From Chionis minor (taxonomy: Eukaryota; Chordata; Aves; Charadriiformes; Chionididae): 64,000 nucleotides of DNA. A model generated the notes under the pieces. The model ran no database searches and was not told where the DNA came from. It worked only from the letters and a program-made list of their open reading frames with translations. This document shows, in pieces, positions 47,501-59,676 of this stretch. Numbering within the stretch: position 1 is the first letter of the stretch; every line of letters begins with the position of its first letter. The DNA lies in assembly GCA_013398295.1 (NCBI GenBank), contig VZSF01004775.1, positions 62,001-126,000 of the forward strand, written 5' to 3'. The translations under genes and the position numbers were made by a program.

Positions 47501-48844
47501 AGCTCTTCATTTTGTCAGTCCTTATGTGAGCCTCGAACCAAGAGACAAACAGTATTTAGGAAGACTGGAGACATACCACTCCACCTCTTGATTATTACCT
47601 GAAATAAGAGTAATTACTATTTTGCTTGCATTCTTGCTTGCATATTCATTTCTTGTGAATTGTTAATATTCCACCAAAGTGCGCCTGCCTCCAGAAAAGT
47701 GCTGAGATTGCTAATCAGAGTCACTTTGTCCATTTCACAGAAGTCATTCCCTAACTTCAGGATGGTGAGGACTATCAGTCACCCCCATCACAGTATGGTG
47801 GACACATCATGGGGCCCTGAAGGTGAAAGGTGACAGTCTATTACCACTCGTTCCTTAGTCATTTAGCGGTACCACAGGAACAGTCACTGCATACAGATAG
47901 TCGCAGCTGGGATTTTTTCTCTGGAAAATCATCCTTGCTGGGGTTTTTTTTTTGTATTAAAAGTCTCGCACAGAGTCTGTTCCAGGATCCACTGCAACCA
48001 TTGGAAGAATGCTGACTTTGGCAACAGTAGCTTCAGTTCTTCATACACTGGTGTATGGATGCCCTTGGCTTTCCCACAGGACGGAGTTAAAGCTTGGTCA
48101 AGTCAGCTTAAGCAGGAGGCTAAAGACTTGCCAGCATTGTAGCACAACTCTGGAGAAATGTGGAGGAAAAACTGTCAGAGCAGTGGGCAGGAAATCTAGA
48201 AGCAATATCTAGTTCCTAACAGCCTAACGTCAATAGGCTATCTGTAAGAAAAGGCATTTCCATTCCATTTGCTGGATTCCCTAAGGCAAACAACAGACCA
48301 GAGTGGACTAAATATGTCCGTGGCTACTTTAAAAAATATATATCAATATCCTTAACTGTCAGAAATGACAAAACTTATGCTAAATGTGGATTCCTCCATG
48401 CCAGCCCTCTGGAGGTACGGTAGTTTTAATTATTCAGTATTAAAGACTGACTTAATTAAGTTTTATCTTAAACATTATCTTCCAGAGATAGCTTTTTCAG
48501 TGACTCTGAGTATTTTTCTTAAAGAGACCAATAGAAAGAAATCCCAAGTAGACTATAGAAAATCTCAGTGCCTTTTTATTGTGAGATCTCTGCTCTGCAA
48601 GGGAGGAGAGGAAAATTAGGGAATATAACAACATGACATAGAGAAGGAGCCCAGGGAGTTTACTGTTGCAGGTAGAGAATTGCAGATAAACTAGTGATCT
48701 GGTTTGCTGATTACCAAACCTTTAAACAATCGAACTCTTCACATCTTCTTTTAATAATTAGAGGCTGAAGACACATATTCACAGGTCTCTATTAAAGGTC
48801 CAGAACAGGCACAATGAGGCCTTCAGTAGACATACAAAATGAAA
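44504..48844. other. Intergenic DNA, no gene recognised
   Basis: Several frames of 60-140 codons on both strands lack recognisable domains. A pyrimidine-rich stretch (CTCC/CTTTC) runs from about 44745 to 45100. Confidence 0.45.
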
Positions 48845-49374
48845 GAATCAGAGAATCACAGAATAGTTTGGGTTGGGAAGGACCTTTAAAGGTCATCTAG
48901 TCCAACCCCCCTGCAATAAGCAGGGACATCTCCAACTAGATCAGGTTGCTCAGAGCCCTGTCCAACCTGGCCTGGAATGTTTCCAGTGATGGGGCATCTA
49001 CCACCTCTCTGGTCAACCTGGGCCAGTATTTCACCACCCTCATTGTAAAAAAATTCTTCCTTAGTCTAAATCTACCCTCTTGTAGTTTAAAACCATTGCC
49101 CCTTGTCCTGTTGCAACAGGCCCTACAAAAGTTTGTCCCCATTTTTCTGACAAGCTCCCTTTAAGTACTGAAAGGGCGCAATAAGGTCTCCCCAGAGCCC
49201 TCTCTTCTCCAGGCTGAACAACCCCAACTCTCTCAGCCTGTCCTTATAGGAGAGGAGAGCCCTCTGATCATTTTTGTGGCCTTCCTCTGGACCCGCTCCA
49301 ACAGGTCCATGTCTTTACTGTGCTGAGGGCTCCAGAGCTGGATGCAGCACTCCAGGTGGGGTCTCACCTGGAGT
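48845..49374 (-). mobile_element. CR1 LINE 3' fragment, about 530 bp, minus orientation
   Basis: Starts with the inverted tail (GAATCACAGAATAG, AAAGGTCATCTAGTCCAACC) and extends through the 3' UTR into the C-terminal end of the reverse-transcriptase frame (TTCTCCAGGCTGAACAACCC to CAGCACTCCAGGTGGGGTCT). It is 5'-truncated and not functional. It is the longest CR1 copy in the window. Confidence 0.95.
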
Positions 49375-50510
49375 GAATGGTAATTAATTTTAATTTTCAG
49401 CATGACTGATTCTGGGTTTATGCGTAAATATGTCCAGTTCCTCTAATACCTGTAGCTCCCTTAAGCTGAACTTGTGTTGAGACTTATGGCTGTTTTAAGC
49501 TACAGCCCATGGGAACAACTCTGGTGCCTTTGACCGGCCAGGGATTTAGGTGGTGCAGGGTGCATGGGCTATTTCTGCAGAAGTCCCTCCTACAGTGGAG
49601 AGGAATGATGAAAAACAAGTGGGACTTCAGTATGAAACTAGCTGTTCATGGTAGCTTTTGGCTGGAACAGGAGCTGTAATGAGGCATGGTTTGGTATGTA
49701 ATGTTGCAGGCTATAACCTAGCTGTCTGCTGTGCAGCTCCCTCTGCAGAAATGAAAACCCATCCAGGAAGAGCCACCTGTTTCTTGTCCTTTGCATTGCT
49801 ATTGGAGAACCACCAGGACCTTAATCCCAGGGGCCGAAAGCATTCAGGGCTTCATTTTGCAATGAGTGGAGCTTAAGCCTGTGTTTTGGGTCACAAGCAT
49901 TCTTTTACAAGTCAAGGTCCTGACATCAGCTTTTAATTAACTATACTTTTAAATCTTCCTCCTTTCTATTTAAGTTTTGGGTATAGGTGCAGAATTCCAA
50001 TGGAGATCAGCTTCTGCCAAGACAGAGCTCTCTGGCAGCATGAGTAACTCAAACCTCAGAGAAACAGATTAAATATTGCAGCCTAAAGAGTTTGCTGAAA
50101 TTACAATTCAAAATGGGTAAAAGTCCTTTCATTTCAGCTTTTAAACAGAAGCATGGCTCTCCTAAAGATGTGATCTATGAGGCATGTCAAAGGTTTTTGA
50201 CATTTGAAATTATAGCTCCAGTACTGAAGAGAGGCTGTCAATTTGTAGCTTTGTGCTTTTTCTCCCTGTAAATGTGAGTAATTTCTTTTAGCCCTCAATA
50301 CATCAACAGTATATTGTTGTTTGTGGAGCTGCGTGGATTTAGTAGATGAAAATCAATAAACGAACCATTTACTGACTGTGAAATTGACTTTTATAATTGA
50401 GAGACTGCCAAAAATGTATGTATATCTGAGGGACGCAAAAATCAAACTGCATTATATTGTATGTTTGCCGCAGATCTGAAAAAAAATAAGTTGATTCTTT
50501 TGGGTAAACG

Positions 50511-50731
50511 TCACAGAATCACAAAAATGTTGGATGGAAAGGACCACTGTCTGCCACTTACTCCAACCTCCTACTCCAAGCAGTGCTGCCACCAGCACTA
50601 AGTCAGATGAGCCATGACTTAATTTAGCTTGGGTCTTGAAAAACCTCCAAGGATGGAGCCTACACAGCCTTTCTGATAACCTGTTCACATGCTGTCCTTC
50701 CCTCCCAGTGAGGAAACGTTTTTCTTTGTGT
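50511..50731 (-). mobile_element. Diverged CR1 3' fragment, minus orientation
   Basis: TCACAGAATC, GGATGGAAAGGACCACTG, then an AAAACCTCCAAGGATGGAG stretch and the CCTTCCCTCCCAGTGAGGAA region. This is an older CR1 subfamily than the copy at 48.8 kb. Confidence 0.88.
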
Positions 50732-52052
50732 AATACAAAAGTAACCATTCATGGTTTCTACTTATTTTCAAATTTATGTTAATATCACTCTGGTAGGGAA
50801 AAAAAACCCCTGCAACAAACTTCAAAGGAAAAAGGGGGGAAAGCTTCTTTCTGATGTCATAAATCAGGCTTCTCAGCTACTCAACTCAATTAATCATCTA
50901 GGCTCCCTAAGTTCACTCTCTATTAATGGCAAAACAGTGGCACTCCCAGATGGAGATTCAAAGGGACCAGACTAGGTAGTGCCCAGAATGAAGGGCCTTC
51001 TGCTACTTCATCACTGAAGGCGGTGGGATTGTTTATGAAATCAGCCGGCACTCAAGGTTATAGAGTCAGGATATTTTCTGCTCATGTGCATAATAGACTG
51101 AAACATTACTGAAACAGAAGCGGAAAACTTGATTTGAGGCCTGGAACAACATAACCTGGGCTGAAGTTAATGTCCCTGTACCGAGGACCACTGCAACATT
51201 TGTCTGCAATGAGATAATACTGTGCAGTGGGAGTTTCCTGTGGACAGTTCTGCTGGTGAATCTTACTCCTCAGGCAGGAAGACCTGCTGCTGAGACTTTT
51301 CCCAGAGACGTACATGAGCAACCTGTTCAGCTTCTAGATCCTTATGGAGAGAGCCTGTTATTTTACAGACTGCTTGGGTATCTTACACAGCCTTACACAG
51401 TAAGTACTACAGAGTGGCCTCCTAGAGAAAGGAGTAACTGGTCTACAGAATCCGTTGTGAAATTTGTGACAAATAGATGGTAATACAAGTACTTGTTGGA
51501 AATTACAGCAGTGCAAAATTAGGCTTATAGTCACAAATTGCGCTTTGGTCCTCATTTTGTGTTCATAACTTGAATCTTTTTGCAGGTAACGGGTTAATGC
51601 AAATCACTGGGTTAAAATAGCTTGTTCTTTGGAGGACTGAAAATTCAGATCTAAATATAGAGTTAGAACACCTGCTGTTAGTTTTTGTGGGGTTTGTATA
51701 CTTTTCCTACAGAGTTGCCACTAGGTCCTTTTTTCTTGGATAGAGCATTCTGATGCTCCAAATGCTATGGGATTTTATGAACTTCCTTTGAGAATCCAGA
51801 AGCACTGTTTGACTTGCTGCTCAGGTTTGATGCGCTCTTTCTGTCTGGTTGAACTCTTTCCATCAGATCAATTCTCAGGTATTGAACTTATTTGACAACT
51901 TGCCTCAGTAACTTCCCTGGACTTGCTCAGCATAAAAATTTTCCTCAGTGATTCTTCCATATCTATTCAGAGGCTGTCTCACCTGTGTCATGGCTGATCT
52001 TTCTTTTACCCTGCTTATCGTATCTTCTTGCCACCTTCAGTCTCTGAGCCAT

Positions 52053-52811
52053 TGTCGGGGAAAGAGCAATGCACTCCACGCGTAGAGAGAAGCAACAATA
52101 CATTTATTGATATAAAACAGGGATTTAACAAAGTTTGATAGTAAACGTGACAGTGTTTAACATGATTTGAGATGGCAAGGCATACTTGGTTTTTTACTGC
52201 ATAGAGGACAGGGTCAGACAGAGCTTTCAGGGAGACCCTCCTGTCGAGTCAAGGTTTCAGACAGGATCCCCTTGCTGTCTAAACTCTTTCTCAGAGAGGA
52301 GTCTAGGTGCGGCTGGATCCAATCCTAGTCCCAGACATGGTCAATGGTTTATGTCTAAAGGATTATATATGCACAATCAATCCTTATATCACTTAGCTAA
52401 GATTTCAAAGTTCAGCATGCTGTTAGTCAGTTACTGAGTGATCTGTTGTGGCAAGGAACCTCTGGACCTCAAGGAGTAACCTTCAGGGTGTCCCTACTCA
52501 AGAGGAGATCCTGGCATGCAGCCCACTGCTGTTCAGGAGAGCTCAAAGGGCTTTTGGGCCGTTCGCTATTTATGGGGGTAAAATGTTTGACCTATAGTCA
52601 TATTTGCATATTGACCACAGAACCAGCATTGCTCAAGTTAGCCCTTGGCTATTGTGTTGTTATCTGTCTTCCCAAAACCATGTTGAGCCCCAGGTGATGC
52701 CATCATGACTGCATGCACACATTATGACCACCACAGCTGGTTATTGCTTGGGCAGGATTAGGGCAGATAAAGATCAGGTGGCGCCTGGAGAGAGGGGAGC
52801 ACACCATCACA
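52053..52811 (-). mobile_element. Solo LTR of an endogenous retrovirus, 759 bp, with 5-bp target duplication
   Basis: The ends are TGTGATGGTGTGCTC and CTCTTTCCCCGACA (minus strand), the canonical TG...CA. GCCAT occurs directly outside both ends (52048-52052 and 52812-52816). On the minus strand there is a TATA-like CCATAAATAG (52566-52575) and an AATAAA at 52103-52108, about 50 bp from the 3' end, as expected for an LTR. It differs from the ERVL LTRs at 16.8, 41.1 and 63.7 kb. The 5-bp duplication suggests an ERVL-like integrase. No internal genes remain. Confidence 0.9.
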
Positions 52812-52953
52812 GCCATGAGTTGATAAAGAGAGAAGCTGACCTGTCAACTTGAACCTGGAAACCTGCTCCTTCAGCATCTGACTTTGTTTAACAAAAATGG
52901 GGCATGGTGAATTACCAAAGGGAGTTCTGCCTTTGACTTTCTGCTTTTCCCTA

Positions 52954-53026
52954 AGAATCACAGAATGTTAGGGGTTGGAAGGGACCTCTGAAGATCATCT
53001 AGTCCAACCCCCCTGCCAGAGCAGGT
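52954..53026 (-). mobile_element. CR1 LINE 3' end, minus orientation
   Basis: AGAATCACAGAATGTTAGGG, TTGGAAGGGACCTCTGAAG and ATCATCTAGTCCAACCCCCC: an inverted CR1 tail of about 70 bp, 140 bp from the solo LTR. Confidence 0.93.
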
Positions 53027-53263
53027 AAGAAGAAGTTTCTGTAAGATCTATTTAGTATCATGAGGCATATAAAATGGAAGGGAAAAAAAAAAAAAAGCTG
53101 CCTTCCTAAGGCTCAAAGGCTCCCCTTAGAAGTATGTTGGCAGAGACTTTGTGAAAATGGAAGACAGATATGTTAAAAGCTGCAAAGTCAGTTTGAAGAT
53201 CCACAAGGGTCAATACATCTTCAAAAGGATGGGGGTTTGGGGGGGTGTAATGTATAGGTACTG

Positions 53264-53317
53264 TGTCATGATGACCTCAAAGGTCTTTTCCAACCTAAAT
53301 GATTCTAGGATTCTATG
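53264..53317 (+). mobile_element. CR1 LINE extreme 3' end, plus orientation
   Basis: GATGACCTCAAAGGTCTTTT, CCAACCTAAATGATTCTAGG and ATTCTAT. Only about 50 bp, opposite in orientation to the CR1 tail 240 bp to its left. Confidence 0.9.
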
Positions 53318-56300
53318 GCATCCTGTGTTTGTATGCAGTTACTACTTTTGGCAACTAGTACAGCAAACTGTCCCCCCTTTATAAACTGGGGCCAGACCAA
53401 TCAAGTGACTTAATTTCCATCTAATTTAGATCAGCCATTGAGTTGAAAATCCAAGGCAGGAATTTGACAATCTGGTAATATGAAATGCCACTTTGTTTGC
53501 ATGTGCTACTAAAATTGCACTGTATTTAGAAATCAGGTAAACAAATAACATTCTTTGCATTCTGTTGTTTCCATGGAGAGAAAATGTGGGCACCAAGGAG
53601 GAAAGTTGGAAGAGAAAGAGAAATGTGGCATGCCATTTAAAGAGCTCCTTTAGTTCATCCATCTGGTCCATGGCAGGATGATCTCTAGCTATGCAGTTTC
53701 TTAAGTTTTTGTATAATCTCTTCCTAAAGATGTCCAAGGAAAGAGGTGGTACAGACCTCCCTTGGCCATCTATTTCAGACCTTTTACTCTTAAAAAGTTC
53801 TTTGAATATATAAATTGAGTCATTCTTACTTCTGTAGGAATCAATTACTGGTGCCTCACAAATGCTGGTAGCTTTTGTATGTCCTGCAGACAACATCCCT
53901 GTCTATAAAGTCTTGGTGACACTTGTAAAATCACCTTGAATTCTCATCCTGTCTTGTGGTCCCTTCCAGCGTCATATCTTCTGCAAAGGTAATCAGCTCC
54001 TTGTCTATTTAGGCCTTCAGATCATGAGCTAAATCAGTAGGTGGGACTAGATACCAGGATAGATACCTACAAACCTTGCTCAGTTTCTCTTTCCATTCCA
54101 ATGGTGAACCAGAGTATGTAGTCACTAAGTGTAGCTCTCTGAGGGTTTGCCCCCAACCTGCACCCGTTTCATCAACACTCTAGCTTGTTTATGAAAATGT
54201 CGCATGAACCAGGGGAAGGGACAAAAGAAAATAAAGATATGGAACTCCTACTACTTGTCTTCTAGCTACAAAGCCTGTTACCCATTATGGGAAGGAAATT
54301 ATATTGGCTTGCCTTAATTTTTTTTCCTAACACATCCATTCTGGATGCTACTTATTTCCATGTTCCCTTCAACAAATATTTTGTAACAAATAAGTCTACT
54401 CTCTTTTTTCTTTTTTTTTTTTTTTTTCCTGGGAATTTAAGTTCTGATGACAGGCATCTACATTTTCCTGCATTTTCCCATCACTTTTTAAAGGCATAGG
54501 TGATCTTACCCTTTGCTTGTGTACACATATATTTTAAAACCTTTCTATACTGGAAAGAGGGATGGCAATATGTGCATTTTAGGACAGCTAACTAAATGTA
54601 CAGGGGGAAGGAGGTGGCTTGGTAGAACAAACAGTTTAACATAAAGTTTGTTGGAAAATCACTTAATAAATCTGTACTGAAGAATGAAAAGAGGTGCTAA
54701 CAGCAATTCTTGTCATGAGATGCTCATGCTGGGGAGAAGGGCACTTTGGGCCAGAGGCAATCTAGCATGGTCTATGCCCTAAAGCAGGAGAGCAATGGCT
54801 TGGCAAAGCACCATCAGACCATCAGCTAGACAGCCAGGACACAGGTTATTTGTGATGGGAATAAAAGTAATGCTGTCTCAAATACATCCTCACACAGGCT
54901 TTCCATAAGGATCTATCTACCTGTTGCATTGGGCAGTCCTGCCTATCTAGGTGACAGCGGACCTTTATTGATTTGTAGGAAAGTCACCACTGGAACAAGG
55001 TGAACATATTTGTTTGTTTTCTCCAAATGGACAATTTTAGCTATCAAAGGACTATTTAGTCAAAGGACAGTGCTAAAGGAAAGTATTTCTTGTAGGGCTT
55101 CTGCTTATTCTTGATTTCCTACAAAACAGTGGTGAATACTTTACCAATAATTGCCCTCATCCATACTCAAGATCCCTTTTACCCCAATTTCCTAGTCAAG
55201 CAGACACCTAAGGTTGCTTTATAAGCAAATACAAACCAAATGATCTCTTCATCCCACGTACAAACATATTAAAGCCTTCTGGGAATTACACACTGTAATT
55301 TTCTTTTATGCTTACTCAGATGCTCCCCAACGTGAGTTTTTACTGGTTGCTTGGAAGATCCTTGTGCAGGGACCTGCCACACACATTTGGGGTGTTTGTG
55401 ATATGCAGCCTGGTAAATCCAGCGAGTGTGAAATAAGTGGGTTGAGCATCACCAAATGCACAAAGTCATACATGGCGCTTCCCCTCTGTTGGTCTCAAAA
55501 GCTAATTGAGGGGAGGCTGCATTGCTGGCTGATGGGCTATTACTGTCTGTGTAGAGGCACTGTTGTCAGAGTGAAGTCTTAAGAGATTCCAGTAAGTTTG
55601 TAATAAGAGGAGAAGAATCTAGGATTGTTTCAGTCTCAAAGGTCACGTCTGTAGCGATGTGGACCAGTGTACTTTCACTAAAGTCAATGAGACTAGGCTG
55701 ATGTACAATAGCTAAGCATTACTGCCTGTATGTAGTTAATCTGCAGGGTTTGAGGGGTTTTTTCTGGCTAATCTGGCATCCATTGAAAGCCAGAGTACAT
55801 GAATGGGACTATATGAATTGCCTGTAAAGGCAGGCATATCTTCTCAGAAGCTTCTGCCTTGCTGATGAGCGCGTAGGAGTACTGTGTTGCTAGTCTATCC
55901 AAAATGATTCTAAGTCCTTCCTCTTATATTTGACAGGGAAACACAGGACAGGAGAAACAGCATATTATGAACCCCTTTTTTATTGCTAGGGAGTTACGAG
56001 CAGATCCACAGAAAAATATAAGGCTTTGCAACTCTCAGCACATCACTTTTAGGTCCTCGGGAGAGGAGACAGAGAGCTTGTCCCTGTTCCATGTTTTGCT
56101 CTTTCGTATTAACCCATACATAGGATAAAATACAAGACCCAATATCCAGTCTGCCTGTTTCCTCTTTCTCCACAGAGTGAATACCTGCATCACTGGGTTA
56201 CAGAATCATTAACATGTTTACTCCTTTTCCCCCATCTAATGCATCTTCTGGTCTTTTTGTAAAGTGGGAGAGGTGGAGGTGGAGCATATAGTCCGTAAAC

Positions 56301-59300
56301 TAGCAGGTTGGGCACCCTTCTTGAGGAGATGAGAGAAATGGGATTCAGCCTCTGCAGAAAGAAGAGGGAACTACGTTGTTTCTCACAGCCAGTCCTACGG
56401 ATGTACATTAGGCACATCTCCACACACTTGGGTAAAGTTGCTCTGAGGAGATACGCCCTACGGAAGCATTCCCTAGCCTGTTATTGCTAATTATAGGTGT
56501 AATCTACTAAATGCAGCCATCTGGGAAGTGATACTATTTAAAGAACTCTAAGACTCTCTAGATGTGGAAGGTACTGTGTAAAATCAGGTGCTATCCTGGT
56601 TTACGCAGACTGTGCTCAATTATCCATAAACTTCATTTGCTGTTGGGTGGGTCTTAGGTTTTAAAGATTCCTGGCAACATTTTATAGGTGGATGATTTGG
56701 AATCCTAAATGGTATCTTCTTTTCTTTTACTTTGCTTGGCTACTTCAGATTTAAGTGCTGAGCAATCATATGTTTGAGTGTTTTGAAGTGGGATTACTTT
56801 TGGGTTTTTCCTTCCTAAAACCCCCAGAACTTCAATGTGCTGAATTAGAAGAATACTGATGCCAATACAGAAAAACACCCAAAGCTCTCCTTTGGAGACT
56901 TCACATGCAATCCCAGTCAACCACGCTGAAGAAAAAGGCAAGAATGGGAGACCAGGAGGGGGTGGGGAGGATTGAGGGGAGGGAAGACAGTCTATTAGAT
57001 AGGAAGAGACAAAGACAGCAAAACAAAGGATGAGAAGCCATGTGCTTGCTGTCTACAAATAAACACACTACAGGAGGAGATTTATGTAGGTTAAAGGACA
57101 AAGGTGGTGCAAGATCAAATAAATATGATGTAGCCACAGTTAAATAGAGGCTGCATATAAGCAAGCTATCAAACCATTAGAGGAAAGACATTCTGGGGTC
57201 TCTGTCAGAGAAAGTGACCTGAGAGAAACCCAGATAATTTAAAAAATAATTGTATCAATTTATGAAAGTGACAAATGGCACCTGTCATACCGAATTCAGT
57301 AGCCCAAAATGTCCTGCTTAGTCCTGTGCCCTGTATCAGCCTTTCAGAAAACGGTTGTTTCTTGCTAATTTTCGGGGAGGTTTATTTTCTCCTATGATGG
57401 AAATGGGTTACAAAATATGCATTCTGATTGTTGTTGAAGTTGCAAACTGAAATATTCAAGTTCAGTGTATGTTATTCACTCAGGAGTGCACATTCATGCA
57501 GGAGGATACTGTTCTAGCGGCTGATAAGCTGCAGGAGAGACTGTACTGCTTTCAGCCTCAAGCTGTCTGAAATGATTTTTCAGTGTCCTCCATTCCCTGT
57601 GCTCATGAAATCACAAAGACAGCATTACCAACTCTAGATATTCAAAATTATAACCAGAACCCTTGCTGTAACTGCTAACATCATCATTTTGTCTTCATAC
57701 TAGTACGATTTCAAGAATCAGAAGCAAAGGATGTCATTTGCCACTTGGTTTTGGAGATATGAGCTTCACTTTTTATAGTTATGAGGATAACAGCTCACTG
57801 TGTTTTTTAACATGAGAGCTGAGATTGTTGTACATAATTCTAGAAACTGGGACTTCACAAAAATACCAAATAATGTGAGAAAGAAGGGGAAAAATAGTCT
57901 CCATCAGCATGCCTCTTCTTTTTTTTCAGACAAAAACGTAAAGCAAACCAATCTCTCAAGAATGTATTCTCATTGACAGGAGTATTTTTATAAGCTGTTC
58001 TTCCTAGCAATGGGTATGGAGGACAAAGCGGCAACAGAGAGGTGCAATGTGAGAGAGATACTGGCTTGTGGTGGGAGCAGTGGTCAGGAAGGTGTGAGGG
58101 TGAGAGGCTTCCACATGCACTCTCCGTTCCTGGTGACTCCCGGGGTCTGACTTTGGCCAGGCAGGGTGAAGAGGAGGGACTACCCTTTGAGACAAATAAG
58201 GAAAACTCGGCCCCTGGAAGAAGCCGCAGGAAGCTGAAAAGTTTTGGGAAACCATCTCTGACTTTAAATACTTGTTTTTAGCAAACCAGATCCAACTGCC
58301 ACCAGTGCAGCCTGGAAACAAGGGCATTTCTAGTTGAGAGCAGCCAGGCCAGGCTGACACTCCGCAGCTACTTGTAGCACTAGAAGGAGAGATGTGGGAA
58401 GCCCCCCCCCAAGTCCTGGACATCATGTTCCAGTTAACAGTAATCAGCCTGACACTCCTGACTGTGTCTGAACTATTGGGGAGCCTGAACACAAAGTTTT
58501 GTGGTCAATTAGTCAAACATAACATTGCAAGACTTCTTGACCTTTCAAAACTGGAATGAATTTGCCGAGCAGGAAAGAGTAGGAATGAAGCAGAACAAGT
58601 AATTCAGAAACCCTGTGGGTCTAATCCGCCAATGCCTTGCACCTCCAGCCTCATTTCTGGTCTGCTGGCAGAGTAATTCATGAGTGTCAGCAGATTTCCA
58701 GGGGCGAGAGCAGAATCCTGCATGACCCGCTCCGCCACTTCTGCTTGTGTGAATTAGAAAAACGCGGTGTTTTATCCCCATTTTACAGTGACAAAAATGT
58801 GTGTCCCTGTGTATCTCTGGCAAGTGGCTGTCCCGGTTGGGTTATTAACTGAAGGTTCATTGCATGTCACTGATGCACCGAAGGAAGGACGTCGGAGCAG
58901 CTGTACCGGTTCAGGCCTTGGTCCCTCTGCCCCACAATTTGGTTTCTGACTCTGCCACGGGCAGAAGCACAGGGAGGAATAAGACTGGGGCAAGGACACA
59001 CCATGCTCCTCTCTTCCAATATCCAGTTGCTCTCAGGTTATTTTCCAGAGTCTGACACAGTACTCTTTAGTAACCTGATCTCATCTTTAAGTACTTTGGG
59101 TCTTTTGGCCCCCCAAAAGTATAAAAAAGTACTTTTGGGCCCCAGAACTGCATCAAGATAATGATGGGGTTTTTTTCTCTTTCATTCTCTGTATCTTTCC
59201 TAATAATTCCTAATACCTGATTTACTTTTGCTACTCCAGGACTGAATTCATAAAGTATGCATCGAGGAAAACTCATGGCTGGGTGGCACAGCTTTTACCC

Positions 59301-59429
59301 TCATGTTCTTCAAGCACCTCAAGCACCTGTTTCTCCTTCAAGCTTTCCCCTAGTGATGAATACTTGGCTGAATTAAGGGGAGAGTTGCAAGGGCTGAGGA
59401 AGCCACAAGAGAAAAGGGAGAAGGAGCAG
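53318..59429. other. Intergenic DNA, no gene recognised
   Basis: Holds a 156-codon minus frame (53426-53896) and a 162-codon minus frame (58004-58492), neither with recognisable domains. A long poly-T tract lies near 54405-54428. No repeat family was recognised apart from those listed. Confidence 0.45.
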
Positions 59430-59676
59430 TGCCTTAAGTTGCACTAGGGGAGGTTTAGATAGGATATTAGGAAAAATTTCTTCATAGAAAGGGTTATCAA
59501 GCATTGGAACGGGCTGCCCAGAGAAGTGGTGGAATCACCATCCCTGGAGGTATTTAAAAGATGGGTACACGTGCTGCTTAGCAATGTGGTTTAGTGGTGG
59601 TTTTGGCAGTGTTAGGTTGATGGTTGGACTTGATGATATTAAAGGTCTCTTCCAACCATAACAATTCTATGATTCT
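59430..59676 (+). mobile_element. CR1 LINE 3' fragment, plus orientation
   Basis: AGGAAAAATTTCTTCATAGA, GGAACGGGCTGCCCAGAGAA, CACCATCCCTGGAGGTATTT, GGTTGGACTTGATGATATTA and the tail ACAATTCTATGATTCT. About 250 bp. Confidence 0.95.

Noticed and set aside
58004..58492. 162-codon minus frame and an overlapping 79-codon + frame ending LKSFGKPSLTLNTCF
   Set aside because: Neither has a recognisable domain or splice context, and they contradict each other by lying on opposite strands.
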